Origin: Cytophagales bacterium
GTDB taxonomy: Bacteria; Bacteroidota; Bacteroidia; Cytophagales; Cyclobacteriaceae
NCBI GenBank assembly: GCA_020063545.1
Contig: JAGUUF010000313.1
Location: forward strand, 1-11,099
Length of the DNA: 11,099 nucleotides
Direction: 5' to 3'
Under the pieces are notes generated by a model. The model was not told the origin of the DNA, did not search any database, and saw only the letters and a program-made list of their open reading frames with translations. The translations under genes and the position numbers were made by a program. Below are positions 1 through 7,060 of this stretch, piece after piece (positions within the stretch are counted from its first letter, which is position 1; each line of letters begins with the position of its first letter).

Positions 1-16
1 AATCTTGAATTAAGGT

Positions 17-481
17 ATGTGGGAAGAAATACTGAAGGCAATACCGGTAGCAGCATCGAGTTCGGTTAAATTTATTTTCGGACCACTGGGCGGCTATGGA
101 CTTGGTCTTCATCTGGTAACCACTATTGTAGCTACTGTGGTTGGTATGATGGCGAGCGTAACGGCTTTTACTTTTTTTGGCGACTGGCTGCGCGATAAAA
201 TTGTTCACCGGTTTTTCAGTAAACGTAAAAAATTTTCGCAGGGCAACCGCAAGTTTATTACCATCTGGAAAAAATACGGACTGGCCGGTGTGGCCTTTTT
301 AACGCCCCTGCTGCTTACGCCAATCGGAGGAACGATCCTGGCCGTTGCCTTTGGCAGCCCGAAAGACAAGGTGTTGGTTTATATGTTTATCAGCGGGACC
401 GTGTGGGCTACTGTTTTTTCAGTTGCCATCTATACGTTTGGCAATAATGTGTTACCTGAATTTGTGCAACAATGGCAATGA
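17..481 (+). CDS. Small multi-pass membrane protein, DedA / small multidrug-export-like
   Basis: This 154-residue inner-membrane protein has no signal peptide. Hydrophobic stretches lie near residues 17-30, 33-58, 89-113 and 119-143. A strongly basic loop (about residues 60-78, including HRFFSKRKKF) sits between the second and third and is probably cytoplasmic. The segment KYGLAGVAFLTPLLLTPIGG resembles the glycine/proline re-entrant motif of DedA/SNARE-associated and small multidrug-export (Sm_multidrug_ex) proteins. That family link is by eye only, and no substrate can be named. The ATG lies 16 bases from the window edge, so any upstream operon partner or promoter is out of view. Its stop codon overlaps the next gene's ATG (ATGA), so the two are very likely co-transcribed and translationally coupled. 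The reading frame is secure; the function is uncertain. Confidence 0.8.
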   Translation: MWEEILKAIPVAASSSVKFIFGPLGGYGLGLHLVTTIVATVVGMMASVTAFTFFGDWLRDKIVHRFFSKRKKFSQGNRKFITIWKKYGLAGVAFLTPLLLTPIGGTILAVAFGSPKDKVLVYMFISGTVWATVFSVAIYTFGNNVLPEFVQQWQ

Positions 482-1713
482 TCAGAATCGTTGGAATCCT
501 CATCTCACTTATACTTGCCGGAACAAAAGCGGTTAGTGCCCAGCAGAAGGCAGTCTTTATTATCCTTGACGGTATTTCGGCCGATGCACTGGAAAAAGCA
601 CAAACCCCGGTTATTGATGCCATTGCGAAAACCGGGGGATATACACGGGCCTACACCGGTGGCCTTAAGGACTCTTACAATCAATCGCCAACCATATCGG
701 CACCCGGATATAACCATATTTTAACGGGCACCTGGTCAAACAAGCATAACGTTTGGGATAACAACATAAAAGCTCCCAATTACCATTACCGGAATATTTT
801 CAGGATAGCCAAAGAAAGGAAACCTGATTTGAAAACGGCCATCTTTTCTACCTGGCAGGACAACCGCACCAAACTGGTTGGCGAAGGCCTGGAAGCAGCC
901 GGCAATTTTAAATTTGATTATGCCTTTGACGGATTTGAGTTGGACGAAAAGCAGTTTCCTCACGATGCTGATAAAAAATACATTTTTGATATAGATGAGC
1001 ATGTATCGAAGGAAGCTGCTCGCTACATCCGCGAACAGGCACCTGATCTTTCGTGGATATACCTGGAGTACATTGATGACGTAGGTCATCGTTATGGTGA
1101 TAGTCCTGAATATGCGGCAGCCATTCAGCAAGCCGATATGCAGGTGGGTCGGATATGGGAGGCTGTGCAGTTTAGGCAGTCACGCTTTGCTGAAGATTGG
1201 ATAATGGTAGTTACTACCGATCACGGCCGCGACCCCCAAACCGGCAAAGGGCATGGCGGGCAAAGCGAGCGCGAGCGCACCGTTTGGATCGCCACAAACG
1301 CCAATAACCTGAATAGCCGGTTCGGGAAAGGAACAGCCGCAGTTGATATCATGCCATCTATACTAAGGCATTTACAAATTAATCCGCCTGAAGACATCAG
1401 TCGGGAATTGGATGGAGTACCCTTTACCGGCCCTGTTTCAGTAGCCAACCTTAACGCCCGGCTCGCGGATGAAGGCACCAGCATTCAGCTAACCTGGGAT
1501 GGGGTTGATAACCGTTCAAAAGTTGACGTATTCCTGTCGACCACCGATAACTACAAAACGGGCGGGAAAGATCAATGGATCCGGATGAAAATGCGGCCAG
1601 CATCAAAAAACAGCGGCACCATCGATGTAAGCCGGTACCCTTCCTCGCTCTATAAAGTGTGCCTCAACGGCCGGTACAATTCGATAAATACCCAGGTGGT
1701 CAAAAACCGTTAG
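478..1713 (+). CDS. Exported type I phosphodiesterase / nucleotide pyrophosphatase-like enzyme (alkaline phosphatase superfamily)
   Basis: The 411-residue enzyme probably acts in the periplasm or at the cell surface and hydrolyses phosphomono- or diesters with two metal ions. From the ATG at 478, a signal peptide ends at VSA|QQ (after residue 21). The superfamily metal ligands and nucleophile all appear intact. They are Asp31 (FIILDG), Ser74 as probable nucleophile in PTISAPGYNHILTG (NPP enzymes usually have Thr here), Asp200 and His204 (DDVGH), Asp248-His249 (TTDHGR) and His259 (GHGG). After about residue 320 a beta-rich tail (TSIQLTWDG ... YKVCLNGRY) looks like a fibronectin-III/Ig-type domain. 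The 478 start gives a four-base ATGA overlap with the membrane protein upstream; an in-frame ATG at 472 would add two residues. The fold assignment is firm. The natural substrate (nucleotide, lipid head group or other) is unknown. Confidence 0.9.
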   Translation: MIRIVGILISLILAGTKAVSAQQKAVFIILDGISADALEKAQTPVIDAIAKTGGYTRAYTGGLKDSYNQSPTISAPGYNHILTGTWSNKHNVWDNNIKAPNYHYRNIFRIAKERKPDLKTAIFSTWQDNRTKLVGEGLEAAGNFKFDYAFDGFELDEKQFPHDADKKYIFDIDEHVSKEAARYIREQAPDLSWIYLEYIDDVGHRYGDSPEYAAAIQQADMQVGRIWEAVQFRQSRFAEDWIMVVTTDHGRDPQTGKGHGGQSERERTVWIATNANNLNSRFGKGTAAVDIMPSILRHLQINPPEDISRELDGVPFTGPVSVANLNARLADEGTSIQLTWDGVDNRSKVDVFLSTTDNYKTGGKDQWIRMKMRPASKNSGTIDVSRYPSSLYKVCLNGRYNSINTQVVKNR

Positions 1714-1761
1714 GAATAAACGCGGTTGTTTTGTTAGTTGTCGATCGGATACCCCATCACC

Positions 1762-3276
1762 ATGAAAAAGATAATAAGTCTCCTTGGCGTACTGGTTATT
1801 GCGGCAGCATCGGTTGCGCAGGAAAAACCAACTGAAAAACCAGCAGATAAACCTGTGCCCGAACCCCAGGTTTTTACTACGGTTCAAACCGTAAAAATTA
1901 ATGGCGTAACGCATACCCTGAAGGCCCGTGCCGGCACCATGCTGCTTAAAGATGAAAACAACGAGCCCATTGCACTGCATGGTTTCACGGCCTATTTCAA
2001 AGAAGACGGGCCTTCCAGGCGGCCGATTATTTTTGCCTACAATGGCGGCCCGGGCTCGTCAAGCTACTGGCTGCACATGGGGGTGATGGGCCCGAAACGC
2101 ATTGTGGTAAACGATCCGGGTTACACCAAGGCGGCCCCGTATCAGTTGGTAAATAATGATTACTCGATACTGGATATGGCCGATGTGGTGATGATGGACC
2201 CGATTGGTACAGGGTTAAGTGTGCCGGTGGGTAAAGCCGAAGGGAAAGACTTCTGGGGCGTTGATCAGGACATCCGGGCGATCAGCCTGTTTATTATTCA
2301 ATTTCTGAAACAGTACGACAGGCTGCAGTCACCGAAGTACATCCTGGGCGAGAGCTACGGAACCTTCCGTAACGCAGGCGTGATGAACTACCTGCTCGAC
2401 CGTGGTTTTGCCTTGAATGGTGTGGTTATGGTTTCGGCTGTGTTCGATCTGCGCACACTCACCTTCCCGCCCAATGACGATATGCCATACATCGTACACT
2501 TTCCCACTTATGCGGCAACGGCATGGTATCACAACAAACTCGTAAACAAGAACCCCAACCTGATGGCTTTTCTGGATGAAGTAAGAAAGTTTACCGAGGA
2601 AGAATACATGCCTGCCTTGTTTAAAGGCGACCGGCTGACGCAGGCACAAAAAACACAACTTGCCGGAAGATTAAACCAGTACACCGGTGTAAGCACGGAT
2701 TACTGGCTGAAGGCTGACTTCAGGGTGAAGGCGGGAGAATTTTTTAATGAGTTATTGCGAAACGAAGGGATGACGGTAGGCCGGCTTGATTCGCGGTTTG
2801 TTGGTATCAACGAACGGCTCATTAACCAAAGCGGTACCACCGATCCGCAAAGCGATGCCATCTCGCCAGCCTTTACGGCAGGCTTCCTGGATTATTTCCA
2901 CCGCGATCTGGGTGTTGACAAAAAACTGAATTACAAAACATCAGCCTATGCCAGCCCGGGTTTTAAGTGGGACTGGAGCCATGCGGGTAACATGCAATGG
3001 AATACCCAAAGTGCGATAAACACCGGCATTGATATGGCCGAAGCCATGAACAAAGACCCGAATGTGAAGGTGCTGATCATGAACGGGATTTATGACCTGG
3101 CCACGGTTTTCTATGGAGTGGAGCACTCCATCAGCCACCTGGGGCTGCGGCCTGAGATTAAAAAGAACATCATCATGACCTACTACGAAGCCGGCCACAT
3201 GATGTACACGCACGGGCCTTCACTGCAAAAGTTCAAGCAGGATCTGGCTGCTTTTGTCAGGGAAACCTCGCAGTAA
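1762..3276 (+). CDS. Exported S10 family serine carboxypeptidase-like peptidase
   Basis: This 504-residue alpha/beta-hydrolase peptidase would remove C-terminal residues from peptides outside the cytoplasm. The ATG at 1762 gives a clean signal peptide (MKKIISLLGVLVIAAASVA|QE). The in-frame TTG at 1738 would bury the signal behind eight extra residues and is rejected. A Lys/Pro/Glu-rich linker (about residues 20-35, EKP-type repeats) follows. The oxyanion-hole motif NGGPGSSS is at about residues 94-101. The predicted triad is Ser198 (GESYG), Asp445 (NGIYDLAT) and His479 (EAGHMMYTH), which matches the S10 order and spacing. Length is normal for the family. It lies 48 bases after the phosphodiesterase gene and is probably in the same transcript. 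Family assignment is firm; peptide specificity is not visible. Confidence 0.94.
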   Translation: MKKIISLLGVLVIAAASVAQEKPTEKPADKPVPEPQVFTTVQTVKINGVTHTLKARAGTMLLKDENNEPIALHGFTAYFKEDGPSRRPIIFAYNGGPGSSSYWLHMGVMGPKRIVVNDPGYTKAAPYQLVNNDYSILDMADVVMMDPIGTGLSVPVGKAEGKDFWGVDQDIRAISLFIIQFLKQYDRLQSPKYILGESYGTFRNAGVMNYLLDRGFALNGVVMVSAVFDLRTLTFPPNDDMPYIVHFPTYAATAWYHNKLVNKNPNLMAFLDEVRKFTEEEYMPALFKGDRLTQAQKTQLAGRLNQYTGVSTDYWLKADFRVKAGEFFNELLRNEGMTVGRLDSRFVGINERLINQSGTTDPQSDAISPAFTAGFLDYFHRDLGVDKKLNYKTSAYASPGFKWDWSHAGNMQWNTQSAINTGIDMAEAMNKDPNVKVLIMNGIYDLATVFYGVEHSISHLGLRPEIKKNIIMTYYEAGHMMYTHGPSLQKFKQDLAAFVRETSQ

Positions 3277-3370
3277 ATTATATTTTCGGGCTTTTTCAGA
3301 CGCTAAAATTGAGTGCTGGGATATTTTTTTTTCGCCACTTCATTGGTAACTTTAATTGACCCCTAAAGCC
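3277..3370 (+). promoter_or_regulatory. Intergenic region with a weak candidate Bacteroidota promoter
   Basis: This is the longest gap between genes in the window and the likely place for a promoter serving the barrel and caspase genes. TAACTTTA at 3347-3354 differs by one base from the Bacteroidota -7 element TAnnTTTG. A nine-T run at 3324-3332 covers the place where a -33 TTTG would sit, so that element is at best one mismatch off. The leader would be only about 10 nucleotides. A second poor -7 candidate is TAAAATTG at 3304-3311. I see no convincing hairpin terminator for the S10 gene upstream. This is a weak sequence match only. Confidence 0.25.
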
Positions 3371-4084
3371 ATGAAAGCGTTCATTATTTTGTTTACAACA
3401 GCCTACCTTGTGGCCGTTACCTGTGTTAACGGCCAGTTTTCCATGGGCCTTAATACAGGCTACATAATTTCAAACAGCCTTCCCGATCCCTATGCTCCGG
3501 AAAAGGACTGGCAAAATTCAAGCAACTCCAGCGAGTTGGGTTTTTATGATGGAGCAACCGGTATGGCAATAAACATTTTCCTCGCCTGGGAAGCATCCAA
3601 ACGGGTTAGCCTTGGAGTTGTTTACCGGCAAATGCGGTTTTCCAATGCAACATATAAACGAACCACAACCGATAGTAACCTTGGTGTGCTCTTTAAAGTG
3701 AACTTCACCTCTCATGAAAAAAAGTTTGTTCCTTTCGGGCAACTTAACTTTGTTTTTTCAGGTAATCATAAACTGGATCAGAAACAATTAACCGATAGTC
3801 GGAACCAGGTACAACCTGCCTTTAGTGAAAGCGTAAGGATAAAGTTTGGAGCGGGTATTGACCTTGGACTTGAGGTTCGATTATCCGGTGGCTTGTATGC
3901 AATGGCTTCCGGTGGCTTGCATGCCATTGATCTTGATGAGAAGTATGGAGAACAAATCAAATCTTTGTACATCAGCCAGGTTCCAAACAACACACCAGAC
4001 AAAATAATTGGTCCCCTGTTTATTCAGTTTAGCGGTGGCCTTAAGTATTACTTGAGTAAGCGAAAAAAGAAGCGCGATTTTTAA
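3371..4084 (+). CDS. Probable outer-membrane beta-barrel protein of unknown function
   Basis: This 237-residue exported protein starts at ATG 3371, giving a signal peptide that ends at VNG|QF. A TTG at 3356 in the same frame is rejected because it precedes the signal without cause. The mature part alternates polar and hydrophobic/aromatic residues with Gly turns (FSMGLNTGYII, VSLGVVYRQMRF, FVPFGQLNFVFSG, IKFGAGIDLGLEVRLSGGLYAMASGG, FIQFSGGLKYYL), as in small eight- or ten-stranded outer-membrane barrels. The end is YYLSKRKKKRDF: a very basic tail after the last strand, closing with Phe. No enzymatic motif is visible. It is followed after 11 bases by the WD40-caspase gene in the same direction, so the two are probably co-expressed. 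A 24-base in-frame tandem duplication lies at 3884-3927. The barrel call is an inference from strand pattern. Confidence 0.8.
   Translation: MKAFIILFTTAYLVAVTCVNGQFSMGLNTGYIISNSLPDPYAPEKDWQNSSNSSELGFYDGATGMAINIFLAWEASKRVSLGVVYRQMRFSNATYKRTTTDSNLGVLFKVNFTSHEKKFVPFGQLNFVFSGNHKLDQKQLTDSRNQVQPAFSESVRIKFGAGIDLGLEVRLSGGLYAMASGGLHAIDLDEKYGEQIKSLYISQVPNNTPDKIIGPLFIQFSGGLKYYLSKRKKKRDF
3884..3927 (+). repeat. 24-base-period tandem duplication inside the barrel gene
   Basis: Bases 3884-3903 and 3908-3927 match at 18 of 20 positions with a period of exactly 24 bases, sharing the core CCGGTGGCTTGyATGC. The frame is kept: the copies encode SGGLYAMA and SGGLHAID. Eight residues is about one beta-strand, so this looks like a local strand-length duplication, although convergent strand sequence is also possible. 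Confidence 0.7.
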
Positions 4085-4095
4085 TTCCTCCACCT

Positions 4096-6093
4096 ATGAA
4101 AGCACGCATACTACCCGTTATGTGTATTGCAGTGTTACAAAGCCATGCACAAATTAACCAACAGTTAAAATTTAAACTGCCGAACGATGAAAACGCACGG
4201 GTTGCCGTAGTCACTTCAAATTCTAAACGAATAATTGTTGGCGGTGATAAAGGAACTTTGGTGGTTTATGAGCCACTCAGCGGTGACTCCTGGAACCTTC
4301 CTCCACATGCCGTAAAAATAAACGCAATTTCCGTGAGTTACGACAACCGCTTTGTTGCTGCTGCGAGCGAAGATGGAAATGTTTCAGTGTACGATTTTAC
4401 AGAATCGAAGCCGTTAAAACTTAACGGGGCAACGGGCACGGTACGTGCGCTGGCGTTTAGTCCAACCGGGTTGGTGCTGGCTTCCGGCAATGACGAGGGT
4501 AAAGTGAGCCTCTGGAATTGTGCCACCCGCGAAAAAATTCAAACAATTCAGTCTTCTGGCCAGAAGATTCTTTCTCTTGCATTTTCGCCTGACGGTAAAA
4601 AGTTGGCCTTTGGGTCGGTTGATAACCGGGTTGTTATATGGGATATTGAAAGCAACAAACAACAACATGCAATGCGGGGGCATAAAGACTGGGTTCGTGC
4701 GGTTGTGTTCAGCCACGATGGCCAAACCCTTACCTCAGGCAGCTACGACAAAACCATTAAACAATGGAATGTACAAACGGGAGCGCTGAGTGCCACCTTG
4801 CAGGGACACCGGAGTTGGGTTACCGATATAGCTTACAGTCCTGATGGAAAATACCTGCTAAGCAGCGGGGCTGACGGCCAGGCCATCGTTTTTGATCGGA
4901 CCGGAAAAATGGTTGAGCGCATAACCGACCTGGCTCAGGTGGTGTGTTCGGCCCGGTTTTCCTATGATGGTAAATTTATTGTTGCAGCCGATCTTACCCC
5001 GGTTGTGAAAATATATACCTGCACATCGCTTGGTATAGAGCCCTGGAAGCCATTCGATGTGACACCCCCATCCGTTGTTATCCTGAGCCCAAAATTGCTT
5101 GCCTCGAAAGACATCGCTTCCGGTTTACGTAAATCATCGGTACACCAGTCGTCCGTGCGGTTGCTGGTGGAAGTGAATGACCTGAGCGGGGTAAAAGAAG
5201 TTCTTGTGAATGGGAATAAACTTGAGCCGGTTGCCGGGTATACCGATCGCTATCAATTTACCTCCACTGTTCCAATAAACACCGAGAGTACATTTGCAAT
5301 TACAGCTGTTGATAAACTGGGTAATACGATTGAAGAAAAACTATTGGTCGAGCATAAACCATTTAGCGGCACCATTAACCAGGACAAGTACTATGCATTG
5401 CTTATCGCCAACCAGGCGTACGCTGATCCGGGAATTGTTAGTCTGGATCAGCCTGTTAAGGATATGAACCGGCTAAAACGCACACTCCTCCAGTTTTATT
5501 CGTTTGATGAAAAGAACATTACCGTGTTGGAAAATCCGAACCGTAACCAGTTGTATGCGGCTTTAGATGAGTTGCAGGCAAAGTTAGACAAACTCGATAA
5601 CTTATTGATTTTTTATGCAGGTCACGGTTACTGGGATGAACAGTTGCAGCAAGGCTATTGGCTGCCGGCCGATGCGGAACCAAATAAACGAAGCACGTGG
5701 CTCTCCAATGGTACGCTTCGGGATTACATTGGTGGAATAAGTGCACGCCATACCTTGTTGGTGACGGACGCTTGTTTTTCGGGGGGCATTTTTAAAAGCC
5801 GTTCCATTTTCGAAAACGCATCAGCAGCCATAGAAACGCTTTACTTAAGAAAAAGCCGTAAAGCCATGACCAGCGGAACACTTGAAAAGGTGCCAGATAA
5901 AAGCGTATTCCTGGACTTTCTGATCAGGCGACTGGAACAAAACCAAGAACCCTATATTACAGCCGAAGAATTATTCAGCGGGTTGCGCAGGGAAGTGATC
6001 AACAATAGCCCTAACAACCAAGTGCCGCAATACGGTGAGATCGGTCAAACGGGTGATGAAGGCGGGGAGTTTATTTTTATCCGGAAGAATTGA
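4096..6093 (+). CDS. Exported WD40 - Ig-like - caspase (peptidase C14) protein
   Basis: The 665-residue protein begins with a short signal peptide ending at SHA|QI (after residue 18), so it probably acts in the periplasm or on the cell surface. Residues about 33-312 form seven WD40-type repeats, enough for a complete propeller. The clearest are 113-150, 155-193 and 196-236, with SPDGK, GSxD and LWN/IWD/QWN motifs. Residues about 323-420 look like one Ig-like domain (VEVNDLSGVKEVLVNG ... AVDKLGN). Residues about 430-600 are a caspase-fold domain with catalytic His510 (FYAGHG) and Cys560 (TDACFSGG). Asp558, two before the Cys, matches metacaspases and suggests basic P1 specificity. A basic cluster RKSRK (585-589) follows and could be a processing site. 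The architecture is seen directly; substrate, activation and location are inferred. It sits 11 bases behind the barrel gene. Confidence 0.92.
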   Translation: MKARILPVMCIAVLQSHAQINQQLKFKLPNDENARVAVVTSNSKRIIVGGDKGTLVVYEPLSGDSWNLPPHAVKINAISVSYDNRFVAAASEDGNVSVYDFTESKPLKLNGATGTVRALAFSPTGLVLASGNDEGKVSLWNCATREKIQTIQSSGQKILSLAFSPDGKKLAFGSVDNRVVIWDIESNKQQHAMRGHKDWVRAVVFSHDGQTLTSGSYDKTIKQWNVQTGALSATLQGHRSWVTDIAYSPDGKYLLSSGADGQAIVFDRTGKMVERITDLAQVVCSARFSYDGKFIVAADLTPVVKIYTCTSLGIEPWKPFDVTPPSVVILSPKLLASKDIASGLRKSSVHQSSVRLLVEVNDLSGVKEVLVNGNKLEPVAGYTDRYQFTSTVPINTESTFAITAVDKLGNTIEEKLLVEHKPFSGTINQDKYYALLIANQAYADPGIVSLDQPVKDMNRLKRTLLQFYSFDEKNITVLENPNRNQLYAALDELQAKLDKLDNLLIFYAGHGYWDEQLQQGYWLPADAEPNKRSTWLSNGTLRDYIGGISARHTLLVTDACFSGGIFKSRSIFENASAAIETLYLRKSRKAMTSGTLEKVPDKSVFLDFLIRRLEQNQEPYITAEELFSGLRREVINNSPNNQVPQYGEIGQTGDEGGEFIFIRKN

Positions 6094-6116
6094 GTAACAA
6101 AATAGGGTTGCTTTTA
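6092..6116 (+). terminator. Weak candidate terminator between convergent genes
   Basis: The 20-base gap between the caspase gene and the converging serine dehydratase gene can fold as AGTAAC / GTTGCT (6093-6098 with 6107-6112) around an eight-base loop. One pair is a U-G wobble, and the stem runs directly into TTTT (6112-6115). The stem is short and AT-rich, so this is a marginal intrinsic terminator for the + strand. The opposite direction lacks a clear T-run. Confidence 0.22.
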
Positions 6117-7019
6117 CGATGCCTCTTCGTCCGGCAGTACCTCAATATCATGGATTAATACTTTTTTGGCGATAGCCTGACCTGTTTTGGTGGCAGCCAG
6201 CCCGCCAAGCGCGGTTTCTTTGTACCGTGTTTCCATACTGGCGCCCACTTCGCCCATGGCTTCAATCACTTCGTCAACCGGAATGACACTGCTCACATCG
6301 GCCAGGCCAATCTGGGCCGAGCTGAAAGCAATGGCTGCCGCGCTGGCATTGCGCACGATGCAGGGTACCTCCACCAATCCGGCTACCGGATCGCACACCA
6401 AACCCAGCATGCATTGTACGGTAATGGCAACGGCATTAAAAACCTGGTCGGTATTTCCACCCAAACAATAAACGATTGAAGCCGCGCCCATGGCGGCAGC
6501 GGTGCCCGTTTCGGCCTGGCAGCCGCCCACGGCACCGGCAATGCTGGCTTTTTGCTCCATAATCAGGGCAACACCTGCCGCAAGCAGCATGGCATCAATA
6601 ATCTTACGATCATCAACCTTATGAATTTCCTGCATCGTGTAGAGCACACCCGGCATAATGCCGCTGGCACCGGCAGTTGGTGCGGCCACCACGCGACCCA
6701 TGCACGAGTTCACTTCTTTGGCAGCCAGCGCACGCGAAATAAGGTTTTGAAATTCCTTTGAAAGCACCGGCAGGGAATAGTTGTACACTTTTTTTGCCCC
6801 GTTGTTTACCATGCCGGAGCGAGACTTCATTTCTTCCGTAAGGCCGGTATGCACGGCTTCTTTCATTACCGTCCATGCCTTCTCCAAACCTTTTATAATC
6901 TCATCATCGGTGCGGCCGCGTTGGGAGCGCTCGTATTCCATCACCACCTGCGGCAAGGTCAGTTTGCTGTCGGTGGCGTATTTTTTCCAGTTTTCGAACG
7001 AGTCAAACAGGAAGGGCAT
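6114..7019 (-). CDS. sdaAA: L-serine dehydratase (ammonia-lyase), Fe-S dependent, alpha subunit
   Basis: This 301-residue cytoplasmic protein belongs to the iron-sulfur L-serine ammonia-lyase family, which converts L-serine to pyruvate and ammonia. Family hallmarks are SRSGMVNNGAKK (66-77), the Gly-rich CMGRVVAAPTAGASGIMPG (106-124) and GAVGGCQAETG (162-172). Cys167, Cys209 and Cys220 are probable cluster ligands; their 42- and 11-residue spacings equal those of Cys343, Cys385 and Cys396 in the Legionella single-chain enzyme. The length matches the alpha chain of two-subunit (Bacillus-type) enzymes, not the roughly 450-residue fused form. No beta-subunit gene lies in this window, so it must be encoded elsewhere if the enzyme is heteromeric. 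The C-terminal tail has no Cys, unlike the tail-ligand single-chain forms. It lies 41 bases downstream of the TSUP transporter gene on the same strand and is probably co-transcribed with it. Confidence 0.93.
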   Translation of the reverse strand: MPFLFDSFENWKKYATDSKLTLPQVVMEYERSQRGRTDDEIIKGLEKAWTVMKEAVHTGLTEEMKSRSGMVNNGAKKVYNYSLPVLSKEFQNLISRALAAKEVNSCMGRVVAAPTAGASGIMPGVLYTMQEIHKVDDRKIIDAMLLAAGVALIMEQKASIAGAVGGCQAETGTAAAMGAASIVYCLGGNTDQVFNAVAITVQCMLGLVCDPVAGLVEVPCIVRNASAAAIAFSSAQIGLADVSSVIPVDEVIEAMGEVGASMETRYKETALGGLAATKTGQAIAKKVLIHDIEVLPDEEAS

Positions 7020-7060
7020 AAAAACCAGTTAGTGCAACGAAAGTACGAATTAATTGATTC

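Noticed and set aside
736..1131. 131-codon minus-strand frame
   Set aside because: It lies entirely antisense to the phosphodiesterase gene, whose catalytic motifs are on the + strand.
1738..1761. TTG start for the S10 gene (similar TTG extensions at 3356 and 8354)
   Set aside because: In each case an ATG a few codons later begins exactly at a classical signal peptide.
4085..4095. CCTCCACCT directly before the caspase ATG, resembling an anti-Shine-Dalgarno sequence
   Set aside because: The sense is wrong for ribosome binding, and I see no complementary element nearby that would make it functional; probably chance.
4096..6093. Reading the caspase protein as a cytoplasmic anti-phage effector
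   Set aside because: It has an export signal and no defence genes (nuclease, CBASS, gasdermin, retron) are adjacent, so a defence role is not supported here.
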